40,238 nt of DNA from CAYMDD01 sp964409675. Its GTDB lineage: Bacteria > Pseudomonadota > Alphaproteobacteria > Rickettsiales > SXRF01. Made by a program: the position numbers and the translations under genes. The stretch spans positions 1 through 40,238 of the forward strand of contig CAYPEF010000007.1 in assembly GCA_964409675.1 (NCBI GenBank), read 5' to 3'. Numbering within the stretch: position 1 is the first letter of the stretch; every line of letters begins with the position of its first letter. Below, piece after piece: positions 8,156 to 14,876 of this stretch. The notes beneath the pieces were generated by a model. That model saw only the letters and a program-made list of their open reading frames with translations. It was not told the origin of the DNA and made no database searches.

Positions 8156-9715
8156 TTAAAAGACAGAAAAATCCGCCGATGTAAGCGCATGATCGGCAAT
8201 ACCGGTAACGGTGATGCTGTTATTTCCGTCCAGGTGGATAATGGCGTTGCCGTTATCGTAGCCGATATGCTTCAGCACTTCTTCCGAAGATGAATAGATG
8301 AGATGCGATATATGGATCGCGTCGCCTTTGGCTGCCCCTGCCCCGCTGAAATCATGTATTACGTCGTGACCGGTGCGAGGAGAGAAGTAGAATTTATCGT
8401 TCCCTGTTCCGCCGTATAAGCTGTCATCGCCTGCGCCTGCATGCAGTTTATCATTGCCTGCTCCGCCAAAGAGCATGTCGCTGCCCTTCTTACCGAAAAT
8501 GTTATCGTTCCCATCGGTGCCGATAATAAGCTGGTTTCCCTTGCCTTCGCCATGCGAGGCTCCTGTGATGCCGTTTACCAGAATTTCCGCGCTTGGCATG
8601 GAGGCAGGAAGGGAAAGCTTCCCCTGGCTTTTAAGCAGCGCAGCGGTGAGCTGCGTGAAATCATAGGTTTTGCCTCCCTCGCCCAGCGTCAGCGTGGAGC
8701 CGAAGTAACTGGCGGATTCCAGTATGGAGACAGCTTCTGTGGGATCGAAATGCTTATCCAGCGTTCCGGCATTTATGCGCTTTGCATCGCCGGGATTGTG
8801 TGAATTCTCAAATTCGTGATTGCTTTGCAATTCGCCCGAAGCGTAGGGCATGAATGCAGACAGTGTTTTTGCCAGCGAAGCGCCGTTAACTTCCGCGGTC
8901 AGTGGGTTATAGTGAATGGCATACGGGTTTCCCGGCAGATGTCCCAGCCGGTCAATCAGCACCGCCAGATCGGTGAGCGCCTCCAGATTATAGGCAACGT
9001 AATGAATGGCATCTCGCTGGTGGTAATCGACTCCGAGGGCCGCCGGCTCTCCATCAAAGCTTTGCAGGTTCACGCCGATATGCTGCAGATAGCCGCTCGC
9101 ATCGGTTATGTGATGAATATACCTGGCATCATTCAGTGCGGCCCCGATAGTGCCGATTTCCAGCAAAGCATAGGATTGGTGGTTATTGATTGCAGTGTCT
9201 GAACCTGCCTGCTGCGCATGTTGCTGCTCTTCGATCAGGCGGTCGGCGGTGCTGCGCATCCAGCCGTCTATGACATTTTGTTCTTTGGCGGTAAATCCAT
9301 CGCGCAGCATAGCATAGGCTTTGAACATGGGAATCAACGGCGCGGTGGCTATCGGGTCGCCATCGGGGATATTGGTTTTAGCCCAGCCGAGCAGGGTGCT
9401 TTTCGCTTTATCAAGATAATTTGCATTGCCGGTTAACTCGTAAGACATGGCAAGAGCGTAAATGCCGCCCGATTGCGAGGATGCGGCGGACGTGTTTACG
9501 CTGCCGCTACTTTTAACGCTATCTCCGGAGGTGATAATGTGCGCTGCAGGATCAGACTTCGATGCCATGAATTTATCAGCGGTGCGAATATAGTCGGCAA
9601 GCGCCTTATGAGTGGGAGATGCGGTGCCATCGCGGTAGAGGATAGAGAGCAGGTTCTTTTCATCCTGAGTAAAGCCCAGCGCCATGCGCGCATCTGAAGT
9701 AGAAGCCATAGTCAT
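8156..9715 (-). CDS. Alginate-lyase-like enzyme with RTX calcium-binding tail
   Basis: A 519-residue protein in two parts. Residues about 20-370 have the alginate lyase alpha/alpha-toroid pattern (Pfam Alginate_lyase, PL5-like): GGIYALAMSYELTGN, LLGWAKTN, then NNHQSYALLEIGTIGAAL, the conserved Asn-His element of the active site, SFDGEPAALGVDYHQRDA and IHYVAYNLEALTDLAVLIDR with the conserved Arg/Tyr region. Residues 399-443 carry nonapeptide repeats GTDGNDNIFG, GGAGNDKLH, GAGDDSLYGG and GGTGNDKFYF that bind calcium, and the end is HALTSADFSVF. There is no signal peptide; RTX proteins leave through type I secretion using a C-terminal signal, so it should be extracellular. No type I exporter is encoded nearby. 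Substrate could be alginate or another uronate polymer. An alternative ATG lies two codons in. Confidence 0.82.
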   Translation of the reverse strand: MTMASTSDARMALGFTQDEKNLLSILYRDGTASPTHKALADYIRTADKFMASKSDPAAHIITSGDSVKSSGSVNTSAASSQSGGIYALAMSYELTGNANYLDKAKSTLLGWAKTNIPDGDPIATAPLIPMFKAYAMLRDGFTAKEQNVIDGWMRSTADRLIEEQQHAQQAGSDTAINNHQSYALLEIGTIGAALNDARYIHHITDASGYLQHIGVNLQSFDGEPAALGVDYHQRDAIHYVAYNLEALTDLAVLIDRLGHLPGNPYAIHYNPLTAEVNGASLAKTLSAFMPYASGELQSNHEFENSHNPGDAKRINAGTLDKHFDPTEAVSILESASYFGSTLTLGEGGKTYDFTQLTAALLKSQGKLSLPASMPSAEILVNGITGASHGEGKGNQLIIGTDGNDNIFGKKGSDMLFGGAGNDKLHAGAGDDSLYGGTGNDKFYFSPRTGHDVIHDFSGAGAAKGDAIHISHLIYSSSEEVLKHIGYDNGNAIIHLDGNNSITVTGIADHALTSADFSVF

Positions 9716-9930
9716 CTTTCATTAATACAAGGCGGCGCATGGATACGCCGTGGGAAGGAAAGGCGACACATTACTTAATTTCCCAATTAATGCACGCCAA
9801 ATCGCTTTATAGAAGAAAGAATACGGCAAAGAGATAAAGAAAACGTTATCGTTATCACAGCTTCAAAAAAAATGCCGAAAGGAGTGCAATTACAGCACGA
9901 TTTGCTTAGCCGGCGCTTGCCACTCAATAA

Positions 9931-10482
9931 CTATTGCGCGGTATCCGCGTTATCCTCAGGAGCATCGGCCGGAGTTCCCTCCTTTTCCACCTCAGCCTGC
10001 TTGTCCGCTTTTTTGGCGCGCACCGGCTTTACCAGCCTTGCCGGTCCCTGCGATGAAGTGTTGCGCGTGTAATTGTAGGTGCGTCCGTTCGTGTCAAAAC
10101 TCATCATGCCGGCTTTCATGCGTGCCGGGCCGTTTCCCGCAGCAGCAGTAGGAGCGGCTCCCGCTATGGATACTTCGTCTCCTTCCTGTAATACCTGACG
10201 CGCGTTATGCACGCCCCGCTTGGTATCGGATGGCCGCAGAACGCTGGAGGCATCCACCTCGATTTCCTTCCCTTCGCTTTCAATGACAAAGCGCTTTGAG
10301 CCTTCAATACGCTTGATTTTACCGGTGACGGTGTTTGTATCCCCGGCATTGCGCATATCGCGGTTCAATTCGCGGCTGCGCTCGTAATGGGTTCGGTCGC
10401 CGGGATAGTAGTCAGAAATTTTAGCATGGGCGGCAGGGCTAAGGATTGCATATGCCAGCAGCGTAAACAGGATTTTTTGCAT
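9931..10482 (-). CDS. Periplasmic protein of unknown function, possible OB-fold
   Basis: I place the start at the ATG 10482-10480 (signal peptide MQKILFTLLAYAILSPAAHA, about 183 residues in all); a GTG three codons upstream is possible. After cleavage at AHA the protein has a Tyr/Arg/Asp-rich start, then a beta-rich segment NTVTGKIKRIEGSKRFVIES / GKEIEVDASSVL (about 50-82) like small periplasmic OB-fold (BOF) proteins, and QVLQEGDEVSIAGAA. The C-terminal third is low complexity, Lys/Glu/Ala-rich and probably disordered. I do not recognise a named family. It stands alone on the minus strand, with a likely promoter at 10553-10525. Confidence 0.75.
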   Translation of the reverse strand: MQKILFTLLAYAILSPAAHAKISDYYPGDRTHYERSRELNRDMRNAGDTNTVTGKIKRIEGSKRFVIESEGKEIEVDASSVLRPSDTKRGVHNARQVLQEGDEVSIAGAAPTAAAGNGPARMKAGMMSFDTNGRTYNYTRNTSSQGPARLVKPVRAKKADKQAEVEKEGTPADAPEDNADTAQ

Positions 10483-10855
10483 ATCGACCACCCGGAGCTT
10501 ATTTTATGGAAAGCATGTTAATATAGCATATTAATAAACCATATTACATTCAATTTTAACTAAATCCCTGTCTTTATGCCTGCTTTATCCTTTTTTAGTG
10601 CCATTCTGCTCGGTATTTTATCTTCAAAAGGATATATTAAACTTACTGATGGATTTATTCCAATCAGTCCCCGGACCAGAGGAAAGTACGCAAATAATGT
10701 GGCCCTATAGAACAGCCCATTGATTGCCGAAATATTCCTCTGGTTCTTCAATTATTAGGCTATTCTCTCTCCTTCAGCGGACGCATGGGCCCATTGAAAC
10801 CCATCTTTTCCTTCCCCATCTTTATGGTATTCCCGACTCGCAGGAGAAATATCAG
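10483..10855. other. Divergent intergenic region, 373 bp
   Basis: This A+T-rich gap separates two divergent genes. Apart from the minus-strand promoter candidate at 10525-10553 I see nothing firm. A 63-codon minus frame at 10560-10751 begins at TTG, has no ribosome site and resembles no family, so I do not call it. The msrA ribosome site AGGAG is at 10842-10846. Confidence 0.5.
10525..10553 (-). promoter_or_regulatory. Predicted promoter for the periplasmic OB-fold-like gene
   Basis: Minus-strand TTGAAT (10553-10548) and TATGCT (10530-10525) are separated by exactly 17 bp. Each matches 4 of 6 consensus bases. The element lies about 45 bp upstream of the ATG at 10482 in a very A+T-rich stretch, which weakens the call. 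Confidence 0.35.
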
Positions 10856-11452
10856 ATGCGCAGATGGATTTACTTATTGGCAGTTGCCGGAGGGCTTATG
10901 AGCGGACAGGCTATAGCACAGGAAAAAGCGATTTTTGCCGGAGGTTGCTTCTGGTGCATGCAACCTGCGTTCGATAATACCGAGGGCGTGCTTAAAACCG
11001 CCGTCGGCTACACCGGCGGCGACAAGGCCAATCCCACCTATCAGGAAGTAAGCAGTGGCGATACCGGGCATGTAGAGGCGATTGAAGTGGAATACGACCC
11101 GGCAAAAGTCAGCTACGACACGCTGCTGCAGGTATTTTGGGAAAATATCGATCCTTTCGATGAGGGCGGCCAGTTTGCCGACCGGGGGAGCCAGTATCAT
11201 ACCGGTATTTTTTATGCCAATGAGCAGCAGAAGGCAAAAGCCGAAGCGTCCAAACAGGTAATCGAGACGAAATTTCCAGGCAAGCAGGTAAAGAGCTTCA
11301 TCCGCCCGGCTATGCCGTTTTACCCGGCGGAGGATTACCACCAGCAATATTACCAAAAAAATGCCACGCATTACACCATGTATAAATACGGCAGCGGCCG
11401 CGTGAAGAAGCTGGAGGAATTATGGGACAAGCACCCGGAGGCTGCGCAATGA
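10856..11452 (+). CDS. msrA: Peptide-methionine (S)-S-oxide reductase, exported
   Basis: Reduces methionine-S-sulfoxide in proteins. The chosen ATG (10856) follows AGGAG at 10842-10846 and gives a 198-residue product; the frame is open upstream but that part has no ribosome site. A signal peptide (MRRWIYLLAVAGGLMSGQAIA, cut after residue 21) sends it to the periplasm. The catalytic Cys31 sits in AGGCFWCMQ, followed by VGYTGG, GHVEAIEVEYDP and the conserved DRGSQYHTGIFY. There are no Cys residues in the C-terminal tail where E. coli MsrA keeps its recycling cysteines, so Cys34 of CFWC is the only candidate resolving Cys. It overlaps msrB by 4 bp, forming a two-gene unit for both sulfoxide isomers. 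Confidence 0.95.
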   Translation: MRRWIYLLAVAGGLMSGQAIAQEKAIFAGGCFWCMQPAFDNTEGVLKTAVGYTGGDKANPTYQEVSSGDTGHVEAIEVEYDPAKVSYDTLLQVFWENIDPFDEGGQFADRGSQYHTGIFYANEQQKAKAEASKQVIETKFPGKQVKSFIRPAMPFYPAEDYHQQYYQKNATHYTMYKYGSGRVKKLEELWDKHPEAAQ

Positions 11453-11826
11453 GCGAATCCACGGAAGAATTAAGCCCTCTTGCCTGCGATGTGCTGTGGA
11501 ACGAAGGCACCGAACGTGCCTTCACCAGCCCGCTTTACACTGAAAAACGCGATGGCGATTATGTCTGCGCGGGCTGCGGCAATGTATTGTTCAAATCCGT
11601 AGCCAAGTATGAAAGCGGCACCGGCTGGCCGAGTTTTTATGAAAGCGTGCCCGGCAGCATCGAGACCAAGACGGATGTTAAAATCGGCTATCCGCGCACT
11701 GAGTATCACTGCGCCAAGTGCGGCGGCCATCAGGGGCATATTTTTGATGACGGCCCCGCCCCTACCGGCAAGCGCTTCTGCAATAACGGCGTGGCGCTGA
11801 GATTCGTAGCGGAAGAGAAAAAATAA
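11449..11826 (+). CDS. msrB: Peptide-methionine (R)-S-oxide reductase
   Basis: Reduces methionine-R-sulfoxide, complementing MsrA. The start at 11449 overlaps the msrA stop (ATGA) and has CGGAGG at 11436-11441 as ribosome site, giving 125 residues. Two CxxC pairs (CAGC and CAKC) hold the structural zinc of zinc-type MsrB. The catalytic Cys is in RFCNNGVALRF near the C-terminus, and GTGWPSFY and GHIFDDGP are family motifs. Unlike the MsrA made from the same mRNA it shows no signal peptide, so the two would act in different compartments unless it is exported another way. Confidence 0.95.
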   Translation: MSESTEELSPLACDVLWNEGTERAFTSPLYTEKRDGDYVCAGCGNVLFKSVAKYESGTGWPSFYESVPGSIETKTDVKIGYPRTEYHCAKCGGHQGHIFDDGPAPTGKRFCNNGVALRFVAEEKK

Positions 11827-11830
11827 AAAA

Positions 11831-11907
11831 TGTCATTGCGAGCGTGAGCGATGCAACCTAACTAGCCTCGCTGAAGCATGGATTGCTTCGCTTGCGCTCA
11901 CAATGTC
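11831..11907. repeat. Palindromic element between convergent genes
   Basis: Arms 11831-11858 and 11880-11907 pair over about 27 bases with a few mismatches (TGTCATTGCGAGCG against GACATTGTGAGCG read from the other strand). The type, with CATTGCGAGC...GCAATCC, resembles dispersed palindromic elements common in some alphaproteobacteria. It lies directly after msrB and before the end of the opposing gene, so it can serve as a two-way terminator. Confidence 0.7.
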
Positions 11908-11913
11908 GGGGAA

Positions 11914-12438
11914 TTATACATTATCTAATGTGCGGCTGCGCGTGCGGTAGGTGTTATCCGTATAGTCAAAGGCGTCGCGCACGGCATGTTTGGCTTTGTC
12001 CCATGCCAGGGAAGATTTATCCTTGGCGCGCTCCCAATCGTTGCGCAGATCGCTTTCCACATCATCGAACGAGCGGTCGGCATATTTCACGCGCGATTCA
12101 TAGCCATATAAATAGGCGGGTTTATACGTGTCGTAGGTTTCGTTGCTTTCAACATAGGGGCGCTTGTAGTAATTCGCGCTCCAGTACTGGTCGATCTCGG
12201 TGGGGTTGACCACCTCGGCAACGCTCTTGCCGGCGAAGCCGCCGGCCATGCCTCCGACAATTGCACCTACTACTGCGCCAACACCGGCCCCAATCGGTCC
12301 GGCTGGTGCGCCAACGGTGGCGCCGGCGGCAGCGCCTGCATATGCGCCGCCAGCTGCGCCAATGCCGACACCCACGGGATGCGCGCCCGGCTCGCCGGTG
12401 AATGGATCGCGGTTCATGTCTTTTTCTTTCTCGAACAT
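11914..12438 (-). CDS. Glycine-zipper protein of unknown function
   Basis: The start at 12438 is set by AAGGAGAC five bases upstream and gives 174 residues. The N-terminus is charged (MFEKEKDMNRDPFTGEPGAHP), followed by a long Gly/Ala-rich stretch (about 22-72) with GxxxG-type spacing (VGVGIGAAGGAYAGAAAGATV...VVGAIVGGMAGGFAGKS), a glycine zipper able to pack as paired membrane helices. The C-terminal half is charged and Tyr-rich (YWSANYYKRPY, YESRVKYADRSFDDVESDLRNDWERAKDKSSLAW) and probably helical or water-stress-related in character. No signal peptide is seen. It may be a membrane-associated stress protein; the function is unknown. Confidence 0.72.
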   Translation of the reverse strand: MFEKEKDMNRDPFTGEPGAHPVGVGIGAAGGAYAGAAAGATVGAPAGPIGAGVGAVVGAIVGGMAGGFAGKSVAEVVNPTEIDQYWSANYYKRPYVESNETYDTYKPAYLYGYESRVKYADRSFDDVESDLRNDWERAKDKSSLAWDKAKHAVRDAFDYTDNTYRTRSRTLDNV

Positions 12439-12615
12439 ATAAGTCTCCTTTGCTTGAAGTGACTCACCCTGCATACGGCAAATCGAATAAACATGCGATG
12501 CAGCGATACCGGCATGTATATAAAAATAGTGTTACTCCGGTCACTTAGCTGTTGCTAATATTTTCAGGATATTCCCCGGACGGACATTTTACCCGCATAC
12601 GCTCACCATTGACTT

Positions 12616-13812
12616 ATGCGATTTTACGCCGATCTTCATCTTCACTCGCGCTTCGCTTATGCCACCAGCCGCTATGCAACATTAACCGAAATTGCATATT
12701 GGGCATGCCGCAAGGGCCTGAGGGTCATAGCCACCGGAGATTTTACGCACCCGGCATGGATGGCGGAGCTGAAACAGTCCTTAGAGCCTGCCGAGCAGGG
12801 GCTTTACCGGCTCAATGATACGGCGCGCAAGGAACTCAGCGCCCGCCTTAGTGCTTCCTGTCCGGCCGATCTGCGCTTTATGCTGTGCGTGGAGGTTTCT
12901 ACCGTCTACCCATTTAAAAACAAGCAGCGCAAGCTTCACCACTTGCTGTATGTACCGGATTTTGCCGCCGCTGATCGCTTAACACAGGTTCTGCTGCGCT
13001 ACGGCAGACTGGATGAGGACGGCAGGCCGACGCTTTCCCTGCCCCCTCGCGACCTGCTGGCGCACACGCTCTCCAGCGGCGAGGATGCGTTCCTGATTCC
13101 CGCGCATATCTGGACGCCGTGGTTCGGCATGCTCGGCTCCAAAACCGGGTTTGATTCGCTGGATGAGTGTTATGGTAATTTAAGCCACCATATTTTTGCC
13201 GCCGAAACCGGCCTTTCCTCCGACCCGCTGATGAACCGGCGCGTGCCGTTTCTGGATAAGCTGCGGATGGTATCTTTCTCGGATGCGCACTCGCCACAGA
13301 AGCTCGCGCGAGAGGCGACGCTATTCGATACGGAATTAAGCTTCAGCCATATTAAGCGGGCGATGGAAACCGGCCAGGGCTTTAAGGGTACGGTGGAGTT
13401 TTTCCCAGAGGAGGGAAAATATCATCTGGATGGGCACCGCAAATGCAACATTCGTTTAACGCCGGAAGAAACGCGCAAGCTTTCCCGCCGCTGCCCGGTA
13501 TGCGGCAAGAAGCTTACCGTCGGCGTGCTGCACCGCGTGGAAGATTTGTCGAGACGCGGCGAAGCGGAAGCGGCTGTGCTGGCGAAAAACGTTGAAACCA
13601 CGCACCTGATTCCGTTGATTGAGCTGATTGCCGAAATAAAAGGCGTTAGCCCTGAGAGCAAAAAAGTGAATCGCGCCTATGATGAATGGCTGACGGCGCT
13701 TGGGCCGGAGCTGCGCATCCTGACGGAAACACCGCTTTCCGACATACGGCAAACTTCAGCCCCGCTTGCCGAGGCGATTGCGCGAGTGCGCCGCGGCGAG
13801 GTATGGCAGTAG
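12616..13812 (+). CDS. PHP-domain protein, endonuclease Q (EndoQ) family
   Basis: A 398-residue protein. The N-terminal PHP metallo-phosphoesterase domain shows DLHLHSRFA (6-14, metal ligands His8 and His10), TGDFTHP (about 40), a Glu-containing CVEVSTVY (about 95) and SFSDAHSP (about 220). Near 275-300 a zinc-finger-like set follows: RKCNIRL then RRCPVCGKK, and after it LHRVEDLSRR. This PHP plus zinc-element order is that of endonuclease Q, which nicks DNA 5' to deaminated bases (uracil, hypoxanthine, xanthine) in archaea and some Bacillus. It is monocistronic and convergent with nadC. I see no signal peptide. The family call is by motif order; the activity here is untested. Confidence 0.82.
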   Translation: MRFYADLHLHSRFAYATSRYATLTEIAYWACRKGLRVIATGDFTHPAWMAELKQSLEPAEQGLYRLNDTARKELSARLSASCPADLRFMLCVEVSTVYPFKNKQRKLHHLLYVPDFAAADRLTQVLLRYGRLDEDGRPTLSLPPRDLLAHTLSSGEDAFLIPAHIWTPWFGMLGSKTGFDSLDECYGNLSHHIFAAETGLSSDPLMNRRVPFLDKLRMVSFSDAHSPQKLAREATLFDTELSFSHIKRAMETGQGFKGTVEFFPEEGKYHLDGHRKCNIRLTPEETRKLSRRCPVCGKKLTVGVLHRVEDLSRRGEAEAAVLAKNVETTHLIPLIELIAEIKGVSPESKKVNRAYDEWLTALGPELRILTETPLSDIRQTSAPLAEAIARVRRGEVWQ

Positions 13813-13883
13813 CCAGGGTATGATGGCGTTTACGGCACAGTGCGCGCTTTCGCGCCGAAGGAAGTGGAGCCGGTATAATATTC

Positions 13884-13926
13884 CCTGTCGTCCTTGGCGA
13901 CCCATAGGGCCGACCGGGGACGACAA
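13884..13926. terminator. Palindrome between convergent genes, likely two-way terminator
   Basis: TGTCGTCC (13886-13893) pairs with GGACGACA (13918-13925), with further pairing inside (GG-CG-CC against GG-CCG-CC around CCATAGGG). On the plus strand the right arm is followed by AAAAGAAAAA, meaning a T-run on the minus side before the arm; it therefore suits both the EndoQ-like gene and nadC, whose ends face each other here. The sequence also looks like a member of a dispersed palindrome class. Confidence 0.6.
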
Positions 13927-13934
13927 AAGAAAAA

Positions 13935-14786
13935 TTATCGCATCTCAATATCCGCGCCGATATCGGCAGCGCGGGCGGAATGGGTGAGTGCGCCGATGGA
14001 AATATAATCCACGCCCGTTTCGGCAATCATCCGCAAGCGCTCCAGCGTAATACCGCCGGAGGCTTCCAGCTTCGCCATGCCGTGCGTGATGCGCACCGCC
14101 TCGCGCAGCGAGGCGACATTCATATTATCGAGCAGGATGCGCTCGACTTTCACTTCAAGCGCTTGCTCAAGCTGCGCCAGCGTGTCGCATTCCACCTCCA
14201 CCGGCACCTGCATGCCGAGGCGCTGCATTCCTTCCCGCGCTCGGGCCACTGCTTGCGCTACTCCGCCGCACAGTGCAATGTGATTATCCTTGATCAGCAC
14301 CATATCATAAAGCCCCATGCGATGATTTACGCCGCCGCCGGCGCGGACGGCGTATTTATCCAACAGCCGCCAGCCGGGGATGGTCTTGCGCGTATCGAGT
14401 ATCTGCGCATGCGTACCCTGCACTTCCCCTACATACCGCGCCGTGAGCGTGGCGATACCGCACAGGCGCTGCAGCAGGTTCAGCGCCACGCGTTCGCCTG
14501 TCAGTAATGTCCGGGCGGGGCCGTGCAGCGTGGCAAGCGCCTCTCCGGCGGCAAGGCTCAGGCCATCCTCCGCCATTCCTTCCACCTGCACCGACTCGCC
14601 GAATACCAGCGGCAGCAATTGCGCGCCGCAGGCAATTAATGGCTCACGCGCGACCAGCCGCATACTGGCTTGCGCGCCTTCCGGCACCAGCGTGAGGGTG
14701 GTTACATCACCGCCGCCAATGTCTTCCGCCAGCCCCAAGGCGATAATTGTACGAGTGGATTCAATAAGTTCGTGTCTTGAGTGCAT
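13935..14786 (-). CDS. nadC: Nicotinate-nucleotide pyrophosphorylase (quinolinate phosphoribosyltransferase)
   Basis: Converts quinolinate and PRPP to nicotinate mononucleotide in de novo NAD synthesis. The start at 14786 gives 283 residues, the normal length; the frame stays open upstream, but that extension lies over the divergent flavoprotein gene. Key motifs are LAEDIGGGDVTT (15-26), RLCGIAT, the substrate-binding DTRKTIPGWR, GGGVNHRMGL, IKDNHI, VEVECDTL, ILLDNMN and LEASGGI. It is divergent from an SdhA-type flavoprotein gene with a 90-bp gap between starts. No nadA is adjacent, so it is separated from the usual nadABC arrangement. Confidence 0.96.
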   Translation of the reverse strand: MHSRHELIESTRTIIALGLAEDIGGGDVTTLTLVPEGAQASMRLVAREPLIACGAQLLPLVFGESVQVEGMAEDGLSLAAGEALATLHGPARTLLTGERVALNLLQRLCGIATLTARYVGEVQGTHAQILDTRKTIPGWRLLDKYAVRAGGGVNHRMGLYDMVLIKDNHIALCGGVAQAVARAREGMQRLGMQVPVEVECDTLAQLEQALEVKVERILLDNMNVASLREAVRITHGMAKLEASGGITLERLRMIAETGVDYISIGALTHSARAADIGADIEMR

Positions 14787-14876
14787 ATTGGCGGCCTGTT
14801 CGTTGCTTTTCCGTTGTGGCAGCGGTGATCGGTGGCGTAGAATATTGGCTTTGCAGAATTTTGCCAGAAGGAATCT

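Noticed and set aside
7965..8159. Plus-strand frame of 64 codons
   Set aside because: No ribosome site, unusual Cys/Ser/Arg-rich composition, and no recognisable family.
10560..10751. 63-codon minus-strand frame in the msrA upstream region
   Set aside because: Starts only at TTG, has no ribosome site and reads as a random translation of A+T-rich DNA.
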